Assembly (NCBI GenBank): GCA_003833135.1
Contig: QZLH01000641.1
Coordinates: forward strand, 10,006-51,036
DNA from: Oehlia diaphana
Lineage: Eukaryota > Glomeromycota > Glomeromycetes > Glomerales > Glomeraceae
Reading direction: 5' to 3'
Length of the DNA: 41,031 nucleotides
Shown: piece by piece, positions 21,213 through 30,268 of the stretch
Position numbering within the stretch: position 1 is the first letter of the stretch
How the letters are laid out: the number at the start of each line of letters is the position of its first letter
Position numbers and translations under genes: made by a program
Notes under the pieces: model-generated
What the model saw: only the letters and a program-made list of their open reading frames with translations
What the model was told of the DNA's origin: nothing
The model's database searches: none

Positions 21213-22104
21213 TTATTGACCACGTAAATGTTCTTTCGCACTATTCAACCCAAAGGCGTAATTATATAGACGACTGTCAATCCATATTTCTTCAGAATGC
21301 TGTTGTTGAAACCCTAAATACAAATAAATATTCAGTTAGTAATAATTATAATATAAATGTTTTTTAATAGAATGTATTCTGACTTTGCAACGCATCATAT
21401 AGATTATCTAGAGGAATTTTAAGCACTTGTAAGCTCCATTCATCGTCTTCCAACTTTTGTTTAGGGTTGATGTTTTCAATAGATGTTAGATCAATCTTTA
21501 ATAGCAAAAAAATAAAAATAAAAATAAAAAATTAAATTAAATTCAAAAAATTTCATAGCAACTTAAATATATTACCTCTATATCAACAACCTTGGTTAAT
21601 GAATCAGTCAACCCTGGTTCATAACAAATGGGCTCTGATATTCTTTTTATTTTACCGTGGTATCCCGTTTCTTCACGAAGTTCGCGAAGCGCTGCAGCTT
21701 CCACTGTTTCATTGTCGTCAATTAAACCTGATGGAAATTCAATACAATATCTTCCAACGGGTGGTCGAAACTGAATCACCAAAATAATTTGAGGCGGCTT
21801 ATTTACTTCCCGTATGATTGCATGTATGTCAATGGCTAAAATCAATTATCACTTTTTTAATTTAATAATAAACTTAGTATGTTAACTTGTAAAGAAATTT
21901 TCCCATAATTTTACCATCGACATTCTTTTTATTCTCAGTTGTACAGTTTTTTCTCTTACACAGTTCCCATTTTCTTATTGCTTTGGTATTCGGATCAATG
22001 TATTCGATTTCCTGTAATTCTAACCAGCTGCCATTACCAAGTTTCTTAACTTGGCCTGTTTCAATTTTATGAAATACTATATCGTATATACCTTTTTCTG
22101 CCAT
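21213..22104 (-). CDS. Nudix hydrolase, ADP-ribose pyrophosphatase (NUDT5/Ysa1 type)
   Basis: Probably hydrolyses ADP-ribose and related ADP-sugars to AMP plus a sugar phosphate. Four exons on the minus strand: 21915-22104, 21576-21835, 21384-21495 and 21213-21313. They total 663 nt, 220 aa, matching the family size (human NUDT5 is 219 aa). The Nudix box follows EFPSGLID and reads EAAALRELREETGY, with a Glu-rich REtxEE helix for metal binding. Upstream, VIQFRPPVGRYCIEFPSG is the typical substrate-site segment, and YEPGLTDSLTKVV follows the box. The last exon (WIDSRLYNYAFGLNSAKEHL) is easily missed. Its acceptor ATTTAG and phase fit, and it matches the VDARVYSYALAL-type end of NUDT5. The third donor (GTCAGA) is non-consensus after GT. 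It diverges from the ataxin-3 homologue, 111 bp between starts. Confidence 0.9.
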
Positions 22105-22215
22105 TTTTGAAGAGGCAAATAAAAATCCGAGTTTATAGATAGATAGAATTCACGTGACACGTATTCTGTATTTAAATAAGTGAATCGAGAAATATTTTTG
22201 TCAAAACTTCTTATC
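22105..22215. promoter_or_regulatory. Divergent promoter between the Nudix gene and the ataxin-3-like gene
   Basis: The start codons are 111 bp apart. The sequence has a CACGTGAC E-box-like palindrome (CACGTG) near 22151-22156, roughly midway. Whether a factor binds there is unknown. Confidence 0.55.
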
Positions 22216-23706
22216 ATGTCCGATTTAGTTTCCTATATAATTTGGGAAAAGGTACTTGTAAATCACTGTCGTTATTTTTGTTTTTTTTACCAATCTGTTA
22301 TTTATATGTTGCGACCATAGCAAGAAGGACAATTATGTGCTCAGCACTGTTTAAATTCTCTTCTTCAAGGTATATAGATTTTATTTTTTTTTTTATTTTT
22401 TTTTATTTTATTTTTTACAATTAAACAATGTTTATTGTGATATGTTCTTATTATAGGAGAATATTTTACTGCTGTTGATTTAAGTGAAATTGCTAGAAAT
22501 TTAGATCAGGCGGAACAAGCTGCTTTACGTGAAGGGACCACCGAACAACACGAGGACAACCGAAATGATAATGCAAGCACAAGCCAAAATATGGATGATT
22601 CCGGTATTTCATCAAATTCATTTTAAAATTGGTCAATTTTCTATATTTTATTAAATTATTTGTTTTATACAGGTTTCTTTTCTGTCCAAGTACGTAATAC
22701 ATTAATTTATGATTATCATAGATTTAAATTTTAGTTTTATTATTATATTTTTTCATCTCTTAATGCATTCATTTCATTTTATTTCATGTAGGTATTAAGC
22801 CATGCATTGAAAGTGTGGAATATTGGTAATTCATAAAATTCATAATAAATAGTGCATCCAATACTATATATTTTAGTAGTCCTTATTAATCACAAGGTGA
22901 CTTGATTTAATCATAGATATAATACCAATTGGGTCTGAAGATGGCCGTATAGCAAAGATTCATCCAGAGTATTTATTAAAATAAATATGGTATTCATTGT
23001 TTTATGTGTTTTTCATTACTATTGGTTAAAATACCCATGTATCCGGTTTCTATCTTTTCTCCTCTTATATTGTAGGGATGAATTAGCATACATATGTAAT
23101 TTGCATGAACATTGGTGAGTCGAATGGATTTTGATTATTTATATATAAAAGCTTATTATAACACACATACACACATATTTTTAAAAAAGGTTTACTCTTA
23201 GGAAATTTGGTGGGTTATCATCACGTTGGTACAATCTAGACTCCCTTTTACGTGGACCAGAAAGCATCAGTCAGACATATTTGGGAATGTTACTTAATCA
23301 ATTGGAAAATGAGGGTAAATAACATGAAATAACATTGTTATGAGTGTCCCGCATTTTTTCTCAAAAATAATTTTGTTTATAATTTTTACGTACTTAAGGT
23401 TATAGCATATTCGTGGTAAAAGGACAGTTACCTTCAAGTCAAGCTGATGAATATAGCAAATCTCTTCCAGATCCTAATTTACATCATATTCAAAAGAATC
23501 GACAAAATATAGATGAAATTGATCAAGCAATGATTGACGCTGCTATTGCAGCAAGTTTGGAAAATGATGTTAGTAATGATTTAATGAAACCTTTTGAACA
23601 AAATTCTGGTGGTGAACCAATATCGTCTACAACTACCGAACAACCAACCATTGATGAATTGCGAGCGAAGAGACTTGCTAAATTTGATCGTGTTGGTGGG
23701 AATTGA
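22216..23706 (+). CDS. ATXN3: Ataxin-3-like Josephin-domain deubiquitinase
   Basis: Cysteine protease of the MJD family that removes or edits ubiquitin chains. Nine exons: 22216-22251, 22321-22369, 22457-22603, 22673-22689, 22792-22825, 22917-22968, 23076-23114, 23202-23314 and 23399-23706. They total 795 nt, 264 aa, all phases consistent. The Josephin domain spans ~1-172. It has the catalytic Cys18 in QEGQLCAQHCLNSLLQGEYF, the oxyanion Gln13, the conserved MDDSGFFSVQVLSHALKVW, catalytic His124 in NLHEHWKFGG and Asn136 in RWYNLDSLL, and GYSIFVVKG at its end. A ubiquitin-interacting-motif-like helix EIDQAMIDAAIAASLEND lies at ~202-219. There is no polyglutamine tract, and the C-terminal part is short. 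Several exons are tiny (17, 34, 36, 39 nt). The catalytic triad looks complete, so an active enzyme is predicted. Confidence 0.93.
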
Positions 23707-24145
23707 TCTAATTAACATTTCCATAAAATATACTTTTTGCTAAGCAAAGAATTTAAATTTAATTAATTTCCCAATTAAGAAAAATGATTTGATTTTAGCC
23801 GGAACTATATTACGATCGGCTAAATTGATTTTAAGTATGATTAACCTTTTTGGATCTGACTAAAATCATGTCATAAGATAATAATTAAAAAAATGTAACA
23901 ATGATGCTGTATAAAAAAAGATTGTTATTTACCTTTAATTAGTTCAGATTGTCATAATCTTTCTGCACGATAATTGCAGTTTAAACTTAAAATGTGAAAC
24001 ATATATGCCATGGAGATCAATGATCACATTTGCATCGGCATTAGGTGTAACATCCAACTTACATAAAACTCCGAATCCCTTCAGAAATCCTTAATTTCTC
24101 GACTTTTTTATTAAATTATACAAATTATACAGCAACTTTATTACG
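23707..24145. promoter_or_regulatory. Upstream region and probable 5' leader of the bZIP gene
   Basis: Intergenic between two plus-strand genes. It contains two overlapping small upstream ORFs at 24005-24094 (29 codons) and 24010-24066 (18 codons, MEINDHICIGIRCNIQLT), both ending before the bZIP start. A possible 3' splice site, ATTATACAG, sits at about 24132, so a leader intron could remove them. A pair of complementary stretches (GATTTTAGCC... and ...GACTAAAATC) at about 23790-23868 could form a stem. Confidence 0.45.
24005..24094 (+). promoter_or_regulatory. Overlapping upstream ORFs before the bZIP gene
   Basis: ATG at 24005 opens 29 codons ending TAA at 24094. ATG at 24010 opens 18 codons ending TAA at 24066. 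Both would be met by scanning ribosomes before the main ATG at 24146 if the transcript starts upstream of 24005. Upstream ORFs control translation of bZIP factors such as Gcn4; applying that here is inference. Confidence 0.4.
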
Positions 24146-24799
24146 ATGGATAGTTTTCAATTATGTAATAACGAAGTAAACCAACCACAATCATTACAAT
24201 CTGGTGAATATCAATCATCTAAAACAGAAAAATTTGCATCATTACAAACGTCCACTACTATGTCAATCGTTTCTTCAGTGTCAGAACAATTACAAACTTC
24301 ACAATATTCAACTATCAATAAGTCTGAGGTTTGTATTAGCACACCGTCTTCGCGGAAAAGGATTTCAAGAAACGCAGAAGCACCTAATGTAATTTGGAAA
24401 CCGCTGCTTCCGCGACCACCAACTCCCGTTGTACCTGCTAAGCGGCGATTACCAACACCACCACCTGTAATTTCTTCAGCTCCTGGAACACCACCAATAG
24501 AAGAGGATTCTAACTCACCGCCAGCAGATACAGATACACCTTCAACTGTAAAATCGGACTTAATGCCGATGCTATTGGAGGCAGCTGCGCATGCCGCTCT
24601 CCGAGATAAGCGTCAAGAACGTATGGTTAAAAATCGAGCTGCAGCTTATGAAAGCCGTAAAAGAAAGAGAGAAGAAGCTGAGAGATTGATGGCTGAAAAT
24701 TTAGAAATGAAATCTCATATCCGCGATTTGCAACATAAGATCGCGGAGCTAACTGTAGAAAATGAACAATTAAAACAATTACTCGCAACAAAAAATTAG
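24146..24799 (+). CDS. bZIP transcription factor
   Basis: DNA-binding regulator, single exon, 217 aa. The N-terminal ~80 residues are Gln/Ser/Thr-rich, and ~80-140 are proline-rich (PPTPVVPAKRRLPTPPPVIS). The basic region RQERMVKNRAAAYESRKRKR lies at about 155-174 and has the invariant Asn and Arg of the N-x7-R signature. The zipper follows with a regular heptad of Leu, Met, Leu, Leu, Leu over LMAENLEMKSHIRDLQHKIA, then ELTVENEQLKQLL, reaching almost the C-terminus. The basic region (VKNRAAAxxSRxRK) recalls Hac1/XBP1 and ATF/CREB-type factors of the unfolded-protein response, but I could not find a clear Ire1-type splice hairpin, so the subgroup is open. The start is the first ATG of the long frame. 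Two upstream ORFs precede it, which suggests translational control. Confidence 0.9.
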   Translation: MDSFQLCNNEVNQPQSLQSGEYQSSKTEKFASLQTSTTMSIVSSVSEQLQTSQYSTINKSEVCISTPSSRKRISRNAEAPNVIWKPLLPRPPTPVVPAKRRLPTPPPVISSAPGTPPIEEDSNSPPADTDTPSTVKSDLMPMLLEAAAHAALRDKRQERMVKNRAAAYESRKRKREEAERLMAENLEMKSHIRDLQHKIAELTVENEQLKQLLATKN

Positions 24800-25395
24800 A
24801 AAATTATCGTGAGATTTCGATATCTTACGTTATTGAATTTTAGAATTTATGAATTCTTAAATTCTTTGTATTTTACTTTTCAATTTGTATATTTTGTATT
24901 ATTTATTTGATCGTTGTTAGATAGAGTGATGATAATTTTTAGTTTTTTTTTTTTTATTTTTCCCTTCATGCACACTTCAAATCATGTTTTGGCATATAAT
25001 TTTTCTCGTGTATATTTGATGTGCTTGCTTATTTATTTTCTTTTCCAGATATTAAATCACTTACCGGGTAGCATAAATAAAAGTTTTAACCACATTATAA
25101 TGATGCTTTAATGCCTATGTTGTGTTACCCTCTACATGTAATGATGAAACCACAGAATTTAATCAATTTCTATAAATTATAATGTCCAATGAATAATTAC
25201 ATAATTACCAATGATATAAAAATTTGAGCAGATTTTATGCATAAATATTAATAAAAAATATTTTCTTCCCCAAGAATTGCTAAAACTGATATTTAAATAA
25301 TATACAAAGTATCGAAAATTCTAATAATTACGGATAATAATAGGAAATAATAATGAATGTCCAAATCTTTGATAAATCATTATAATTTTTAGTAT
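24800..25395. other. 3' flank between the bZIP gene and the PH-domain gene
   Basis: Convergent 3' regions, AT-rich, with a T run near 24940-24965. No gene is supported; a 65-codon open frame here is composition-driven. Confidence 0.5.
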
Positions 25396-28300
25396 TTATT
25401 CGGTATCTCTACGCCGATTCCTAGCAGCTCGAGGTTGCCTTGCCTGTACTGGCGGTATTGTTGATGCAGCTAAAGGAACATCATCGTCTTCGTCATAATC
25501 ATCTTCTGTTTGTATATATGGTCCATAACTTTCGTGATAAGAACCTCTGTGTCCGGGATCCAAATATTGTTGGCTTCCCAAAAATCTACTTGACCTTGGA
25601 TCTCCTGGAGGTCCAAAATGAGACTGTCGATGCAAGAAATCTCTTTCTCTTTCAACCATCATAGCTTGTTGTCGCTGTTCCATTAATCTGCGTTCTCTTT
25701 CTCTTTCAAATGCTCTCTCTCTTTCTAATTCCGCCTGTCTTGCCAATAACGAAGGTCCCATAGCTTTTCTTTGATTTTCTCTTGCAGTAATGGCTCCAAC
25801 TAATCCTGTTTGTGGGTCTTTTTGTCTCTCCGGTAAATTAATTAAAGGTGTACCCATTTCTTTAGCCAGCATTTCTTGTTCACGAGCTGAAAGCTGAGAT
25901 TGCGATATAGAATCTATCAGGCTCACTGGTCGATAATGATTTGGGTGATCATCATATCCATCATCCAAATATATGGATTCTCGTGCATAATCTAATTGCC
26001 CACCACTTACACGCCTTCGACCAGCCATCATTTGTCCAGGGTTCATCATTGATCTAGGTCGTCCTCCAACCTTCATATAATCATCATCATAATATTCACC
26101 ACCTCGAATTTGTGGTGGCATCATTACACTCCGCCTGTTGTCTGTTGATAGATACATGTTATCCACATAATCACTTCCCGATCCCCATCTCTGGTTAGGT
26201 GGGTAATTTGGAGATACTGACCTAGGTGGGTAATTTGGAGATACCGACCTGGGCGGAGTATTGAAATTTGGCCTGACAAAATTAGTATTTAATCCACTTC
26301 CTTCCTCAACTAATGCAGCCAATGGCTCATCTGATGTTGATGAGTGGCTATTCTCAGAATCATCACTACTACTATCACTCGATTTACTTTTAACATGCCT
26401 TGTCGTATTCTTTAATTTATCTTTTTGCTTTGTTGGCTTAAATACTTTTGTTGTCCTGTTCAAAACTTCATCGTCATCATCAGAAGGTATGTTTTTCCCT
26501 TTTTTACTATCCTTTGTTTCCATTGCAGGTTCATTTATAGTATCAAAATTCAACGCGCTAATATCTATATCTAAACCACCTATTTCAAATTGATAATCAT
26601 CTTGTTGACTGCTAAATTCCTTTTTGTTGCTTTTTATAGTATCTTTAACATTGTTATCATTCTCTTGTTCACTATCTGCTTCTTCAGATGTAATCGGTTT
26701 TTTCCCTTTTGACCTTCCACGAAACTGTTCATCAGTTACATTTCCACTAGGAAGTATGTTACGACCACGTACAGGATTTCTTCTTGGTGTAACAATTCCT
26801 TCTGGATCGTTCTCAAAGTTTCCTTGAGGATGTAAAGGTTGTTGAATTTGTGGATAATTTTTATCTGCATATTGGTTGGTTGAACTAATACCGCCACGAG
26901 GCTGCTTTGAACCAGGTCCATATTGTCCGTAGGGAGGCGATTGCTGATAAGGTTTTTGTTGGAGTTGTGTATTCATTTTTTTTTTACCACTATCACTCAA
27001 TTCTTCACTATCATCACTACTATCAGATGGCTGTGGTACAACCCTTGTCTTTTTCTTATTTCCTTTACCCGGTTTGTTAATAGTCTGGCTAGATTTAACA
27101 TTTTTATTTAAACTAGAATCTTCGCTACTATCTTCCTCGCTATTGTTTTCATCGCTATTAGATTCATCATCACTATTACCACTTTCTTCGCTATCAGACG
27201 GAAGTGGAGCAAGTCTTCGTTTAGCTTTACTTTTTTGCTTGGCGGTTTGATTTTTGAACGAAACACTTCTTTTAGGTTTAGATTTTTTTATTGAAGTATC
27301 CTCTTGAATAGATTCATCTTTACGCTCAGCTACAGCAGTCATAACTTCAGACATAAAGTCACTATCTCCAAATGTTCCAAAGCTACTTCCAAAGCTAACA
27401 GACTCATCTGCTTTAGCCTTTAATAATTCTGCTTCAATTTCTGCGGTAATTTTCGCATTTTCCTGTGTATTTTTTAAGAGTGTTGGGTCATCGTTTTCGT
27501 CATCATCATCATCAACATCATCATCATCAGATTTCCCGCTTTCACTCTGTGAATCTCCTTGCTGATCTTCCGATTCATCGCTACTGGCCAATTGTTTAGC
27601 TCTTTTACCTCTTCGTTTGTTCGATTGAGTTACTTGAGACGACGATGAATTTAAACGGTTGGTATTATTAGTAGTTGTGGGTGAATGTGGTGATATGGGA
27701 GTAATCGAAATTGGACTCTTTTGAGAACCTCCGGTCAGGGATACCATGGAATTAGGACGCGAAGTTTGATTTATAGGTCTCAATGTAGACGGAGAATTTG
27801 AACTCGGTGTTGAAGAATTAGATTCATTTGAAAAGGTCCTTTGGCGATCATAATTATCCGATAAACCATCGGTCACAATTTGAGGAAGATTATGTGCACT
27901 TGTTTTCCTTGAGGATTTTTGATTTACATTTGGAGGTGGTTGTTGAGAATTATCATGTAATTGTTGTTGTAAATTATAAGATTGACGTAAAATTTCAGCG
28001 AATGCAGCTTTTACATCCGCTAACGATTCACGTATTTCAATATGTTTTACTTCGGGAAGATCTAAAAATAATTTAGTATTACTTCTACCAGTTGGAACGG
28101 CAAAAAATGGTGATACTGGATTTTTAAAATCATATAATAATTCTTTTGGTCTACCATATAATTTGAAACTATCAAAAAAACCAAAAAGCCATTTTGACAT
28201 TTCATTAAGTGAATCAGTTGTCAAAATAACAAAATCACCAGGCTTATTTTCAGTCGGCTTTGTAGGAAATAAAGTACCTTCAACACAGAAAGTGGCTGTT

Positions 28301-29175
28301 TTATCTATGATAGCGGGATCTTCAGGATAAATCGCGTAAATTTGAAGAACATTTGCTAAAGTCATGAATGGTTTTTTTGATTTTTTTGATTCATAAAACA
28401 AAGCTTGTCCTCTAGTAAATGACAAATCCTTTTTCTTTTTATCTTCAACGCGATGATCCGCTACAACAACCCAATAAGTTTTAGGTTCAAAGTTACCAGC
28501 AAATTGCACTTGAAGATTACCTTCCAGTTTACCCTTTACTAACACAGATCCATTACCAAAATCTTTCAGTCCAGGACGTTTAATTAATGTTGCTGTGAAA
28601 ACTTCCTGTAATCTTGATCTTTCAAAAAATGATAAACGGATTGCATTGATCCATAAATTTAAAGTATTATTATCTGAAGCTTGTAAATATAATTTTTCAC
28701 CTTGAATCAAATAAAGAAAAAACACGTGCATACGTTGGGATACATTATTATTTTCTAGAATAGATAGATCTATTAAACAATTAGGTAAATTTAATATAAG
28801 AGGAGCCTGGGATACTTCTGGTGTTTCAGAGTCGTGATTATTCGCTATCTTCCAAAAACTTAGAACAGGACCACACAATTCCACGTAATATTCTATCCAG
28901 TCATCGCTCGAATTAGTGCCAACTTGGTTATTAATGATATCTTGCTTACACAAATAACCTTCCATATATATTTTCCGTGAAAAAATATCAAAAAGATGTA
29001 AGACAGGTCGCATATCAGGAGTTACTTGATCGCCCTGAAAAGAAGGTCTTCGTGGTCTTGGTTTTTTTAAGGTAGCCGGACGAAGAGTGGTCGATCTCGG
29101 TCCAGGCCCAGTACTATAACTTTCTGATGTCCTTTTTGAACCCGTGTTCAAGTTTGTTCTTGTAGATTCTGCCAT
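25396..29175 (-). CDS. Caf120/Skg3-like PH-domain protein
   Basis: Long single-exon gene, 1259 aa. After a basic Ser/Thr/Pro N-terminus, a PH domain covers about 70-190 (IYMEGYLCKQDI ... WIEYYVELCGPVLSFWKIAN ... LYLQASDNNTLNLWINAIRL). A second PH-like module follows at about 210-345 (VLVKGKLEGNLQVQFAGNFE ... TYWVVVADHRVED ... WLFGFFDSFKLYGRP). This tandem arrangement is that of fungal Caf120/Skg3 proteins, associated in yeast with the CCR4-NOT complex and cell-cortex sites. The remaining ~850 residues look disordered: Ser/Asp/Glu-rich acidic blocks, Lys-rich patches, a duplicated PPRSVSPNY near 990-1015, and a charged Arg/Glu helix (ERERAFERERERRLMEQRQQ) near 1165-1185. It ends RRDTE. Function in this organism is inferred from the PH part only. 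Its start faces the CLIP gene across 1.1 kb. Confidence 0.85.
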   Translation of the reverse strand: MAESTRTNLNTGSKRTSESYSTGPGPRSTTLRPATLKKPRPRRPSFQGDQVTPDMRPVLHLFDIFSRKIYMEGYLCKQDIINNQVGTNSSDDWIEYYVELCGPVLSFWKIANNHDSETPEVSQAPLILNLPNCLIDLSILENNNVSQRMHVFFLYLIQGEKLYLQASDNNTLNLWINAIRLSFFERSRLQEVFTATLIKRPGLKDFGNGSVLVKGKLEGNLQVQFAGNFEPKTYWVVVADHRVEDKKKKDLSFTRGQALFYESKKSKKPFMTLANVLQIYAIYPEDPAIIDKTATFCVEGTLFPTKPTENKPGDFVILTTDSLNEMSKWLFGFFDSFKLYGRPKELLYDFKNPVSPFFAVPTGRSNTKLFLDLPEVKHIEIRESLADVKAAFAEILRQSYNLQQQLHDNSQQPPPNVNQKSSRKTSAHNLPQIVTDGLSDNYDRQRTFSNESNSSTPSSNSPSTLRPINQTSRPNSMVSLTGGSQKSPISITPISPHSPTTTNNTNRLNSSSSQVTQSNKRRGKRAKQLASSDESEDQQGDSQSESGKSDDDDVDDDDDENDDPTLLKNTQENAKITAEIEAELLKAKADESVSFGSSFGTFGDSDFMSEVMTAVAERKDESIQEDTSIKKSKPKRSVSFKNQTAKQKSKAKRRLAPLPSDSEESGNSDDESNSDENNSEEDSSEDSSLNKNVKSSQTINKPGKGNKKKTRVVPQPSDSSDDSEELSDSGKKKMNTQLQQKPYQQSPPYGQYGPGSKQPRGGISSTNQYADKNYPQIQQPLHPQGNFENDPEGIVTPRRNPVRGRNILPSGNVTDEQFRGRSKGKKPITSEEADSEQENDNNVKDTIKSNKKEFSSQQDDYQFEIGGLDIDISALNFDTINEPAMETKDSKKGKNIPSDDDDEVLNRTTKVFKPTKQKDKLKNTTRHVKSKSSDSSSDDSENSHSSTSDEPLAALVEEGSGLNTNFVRPNFNTPPRSVSPNYPPRSVSPNYPPNQRWGSGSDYVDNMYLSTDNRRSVMMPPQIRGGEYYDDDYMKVGGRPRSMMNPGQMMAGRRRVSGGQLDYARESIYLDDGYDDHPNHYRPVSLIDSISQSQLSAREQEMLAKEMGTPLINLPERQKDPQTGLVGAITARENQRKAMGPSLLARQAELERERAFERERERRLMEQRQQAMMVERERDFLHRQSHFGPPGDPRSSRFLGSQQYLDPGHRGSYHESYGPYIQTEDDYDEDDDVPLAASTIPPVQARQPRAARNRRRDTE

Positions 29176-30268
29176 CGTACTCGAATCGGAAATCTGTTGT
29201 ATGATTTGAGTATAGATACTCTGTATTTCTTTTTTGTAAAGGACGTTGTGGAGCTGGTAAAGATGACCAGCTACTTCCTGCTAAATGAAAGCTCAAGCTA
29301 TGAAAAAAGAGAAAAAGAAAGGGTGTATATTATGGTTTTTATGGTTTTTTTTTATAAAAAAATATTTTAAATATAATTTTTAAGTTAGATTTTTTATCAA
29401 ACCTGTACTATAATGTGAGTCTGTGGTCACTTTCAGGTTTAGTGCATATGTTGTTGACTAATTTTATTAAATAAAAAATGATTCGTTAAATTGTGGCAGT
29501 GGCATTTGTACAAACAAAAAAATAACCTCATCTTCAATTTCTACTACATTATATAATTTTAAAATTTTCATTATAACGGTAAACTGTAATTTTTTATTGT
29601 AATTATTGGACGAATTAATACCGTATTCAATTTCAAACAAAAAAAGGTAAAATAAAATCAATATATATCAATAATAAAAATATTTCTCCATTGTTTTGTT
29701 TTCTTACAATGCTACATTAGTTTTACGTGCGCGTTTTATATAAAAAGCGTTAAAAAATGTTTCCGCAGCTTAAAAAGAATTTTTTTTATATTTTATATAT
29801 TTTGCAAGTATAAAATTTATAAATTAAATTAATAAATAGCTTACTTATTTAACTGGTTTAGTGATCGTTCTCCCCATTACAAAAATAAATACTCCCTATA
29901 CAGAATGTGGTGCCACATTGATGTCAGTTTGTTGACAATGTATAACTAAACCCTCCTTCCAAAATTCATTTCATCAGATATATCAAATATAATTAATATA
30001 ATTGTATTATATTGTTGCAAAATTTATAGTATTAACATAAATGGGTTGCCATGACGCTAATGGCATAAAACATGGCACATATCCGATTGCAAAAAAAAAA
30101 AAATTTTGTAATACCTTATTTTTAATATATAATGTATAGTGATTTTAACTTTAATACTATACTAATTATTTTCGACCTCTCCTTTTTTTTAAAGTAATAT
30201 TTGCTTCGCTACCTTTAGCAAATAATAATAATAAAAAAATAAAAATAAAAAAAAAGTTCATTGTAGCA
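29176..30268. promoter_or_regulatory. Divergent intergenic region (PH-domain gene / CLIP gene)
   Basis: 1.1 kb between divergent starts, much longer than the other divergent spacers here. It is AT-rich with a hairpin-like GCGCGTTTTATATAAAAAGCG near 29729-29749. Short open frames at 29467-29661 and 30166-30360 are not supported. No specific regulatory site is assigned. Confidence 0.5.

Noticed and set aside
24146..24799. Unconventional Ire1-type intron in the bZIP gene
   Set aside because: No pair of clear CNGNNG stem-loops was found, and the single frame already gives a complete basic region and zipper.
26261..28076. Plus-strand frames inside the PH-domain gene
   Set aside because: Antisense shadows of a low-complexity coding region.
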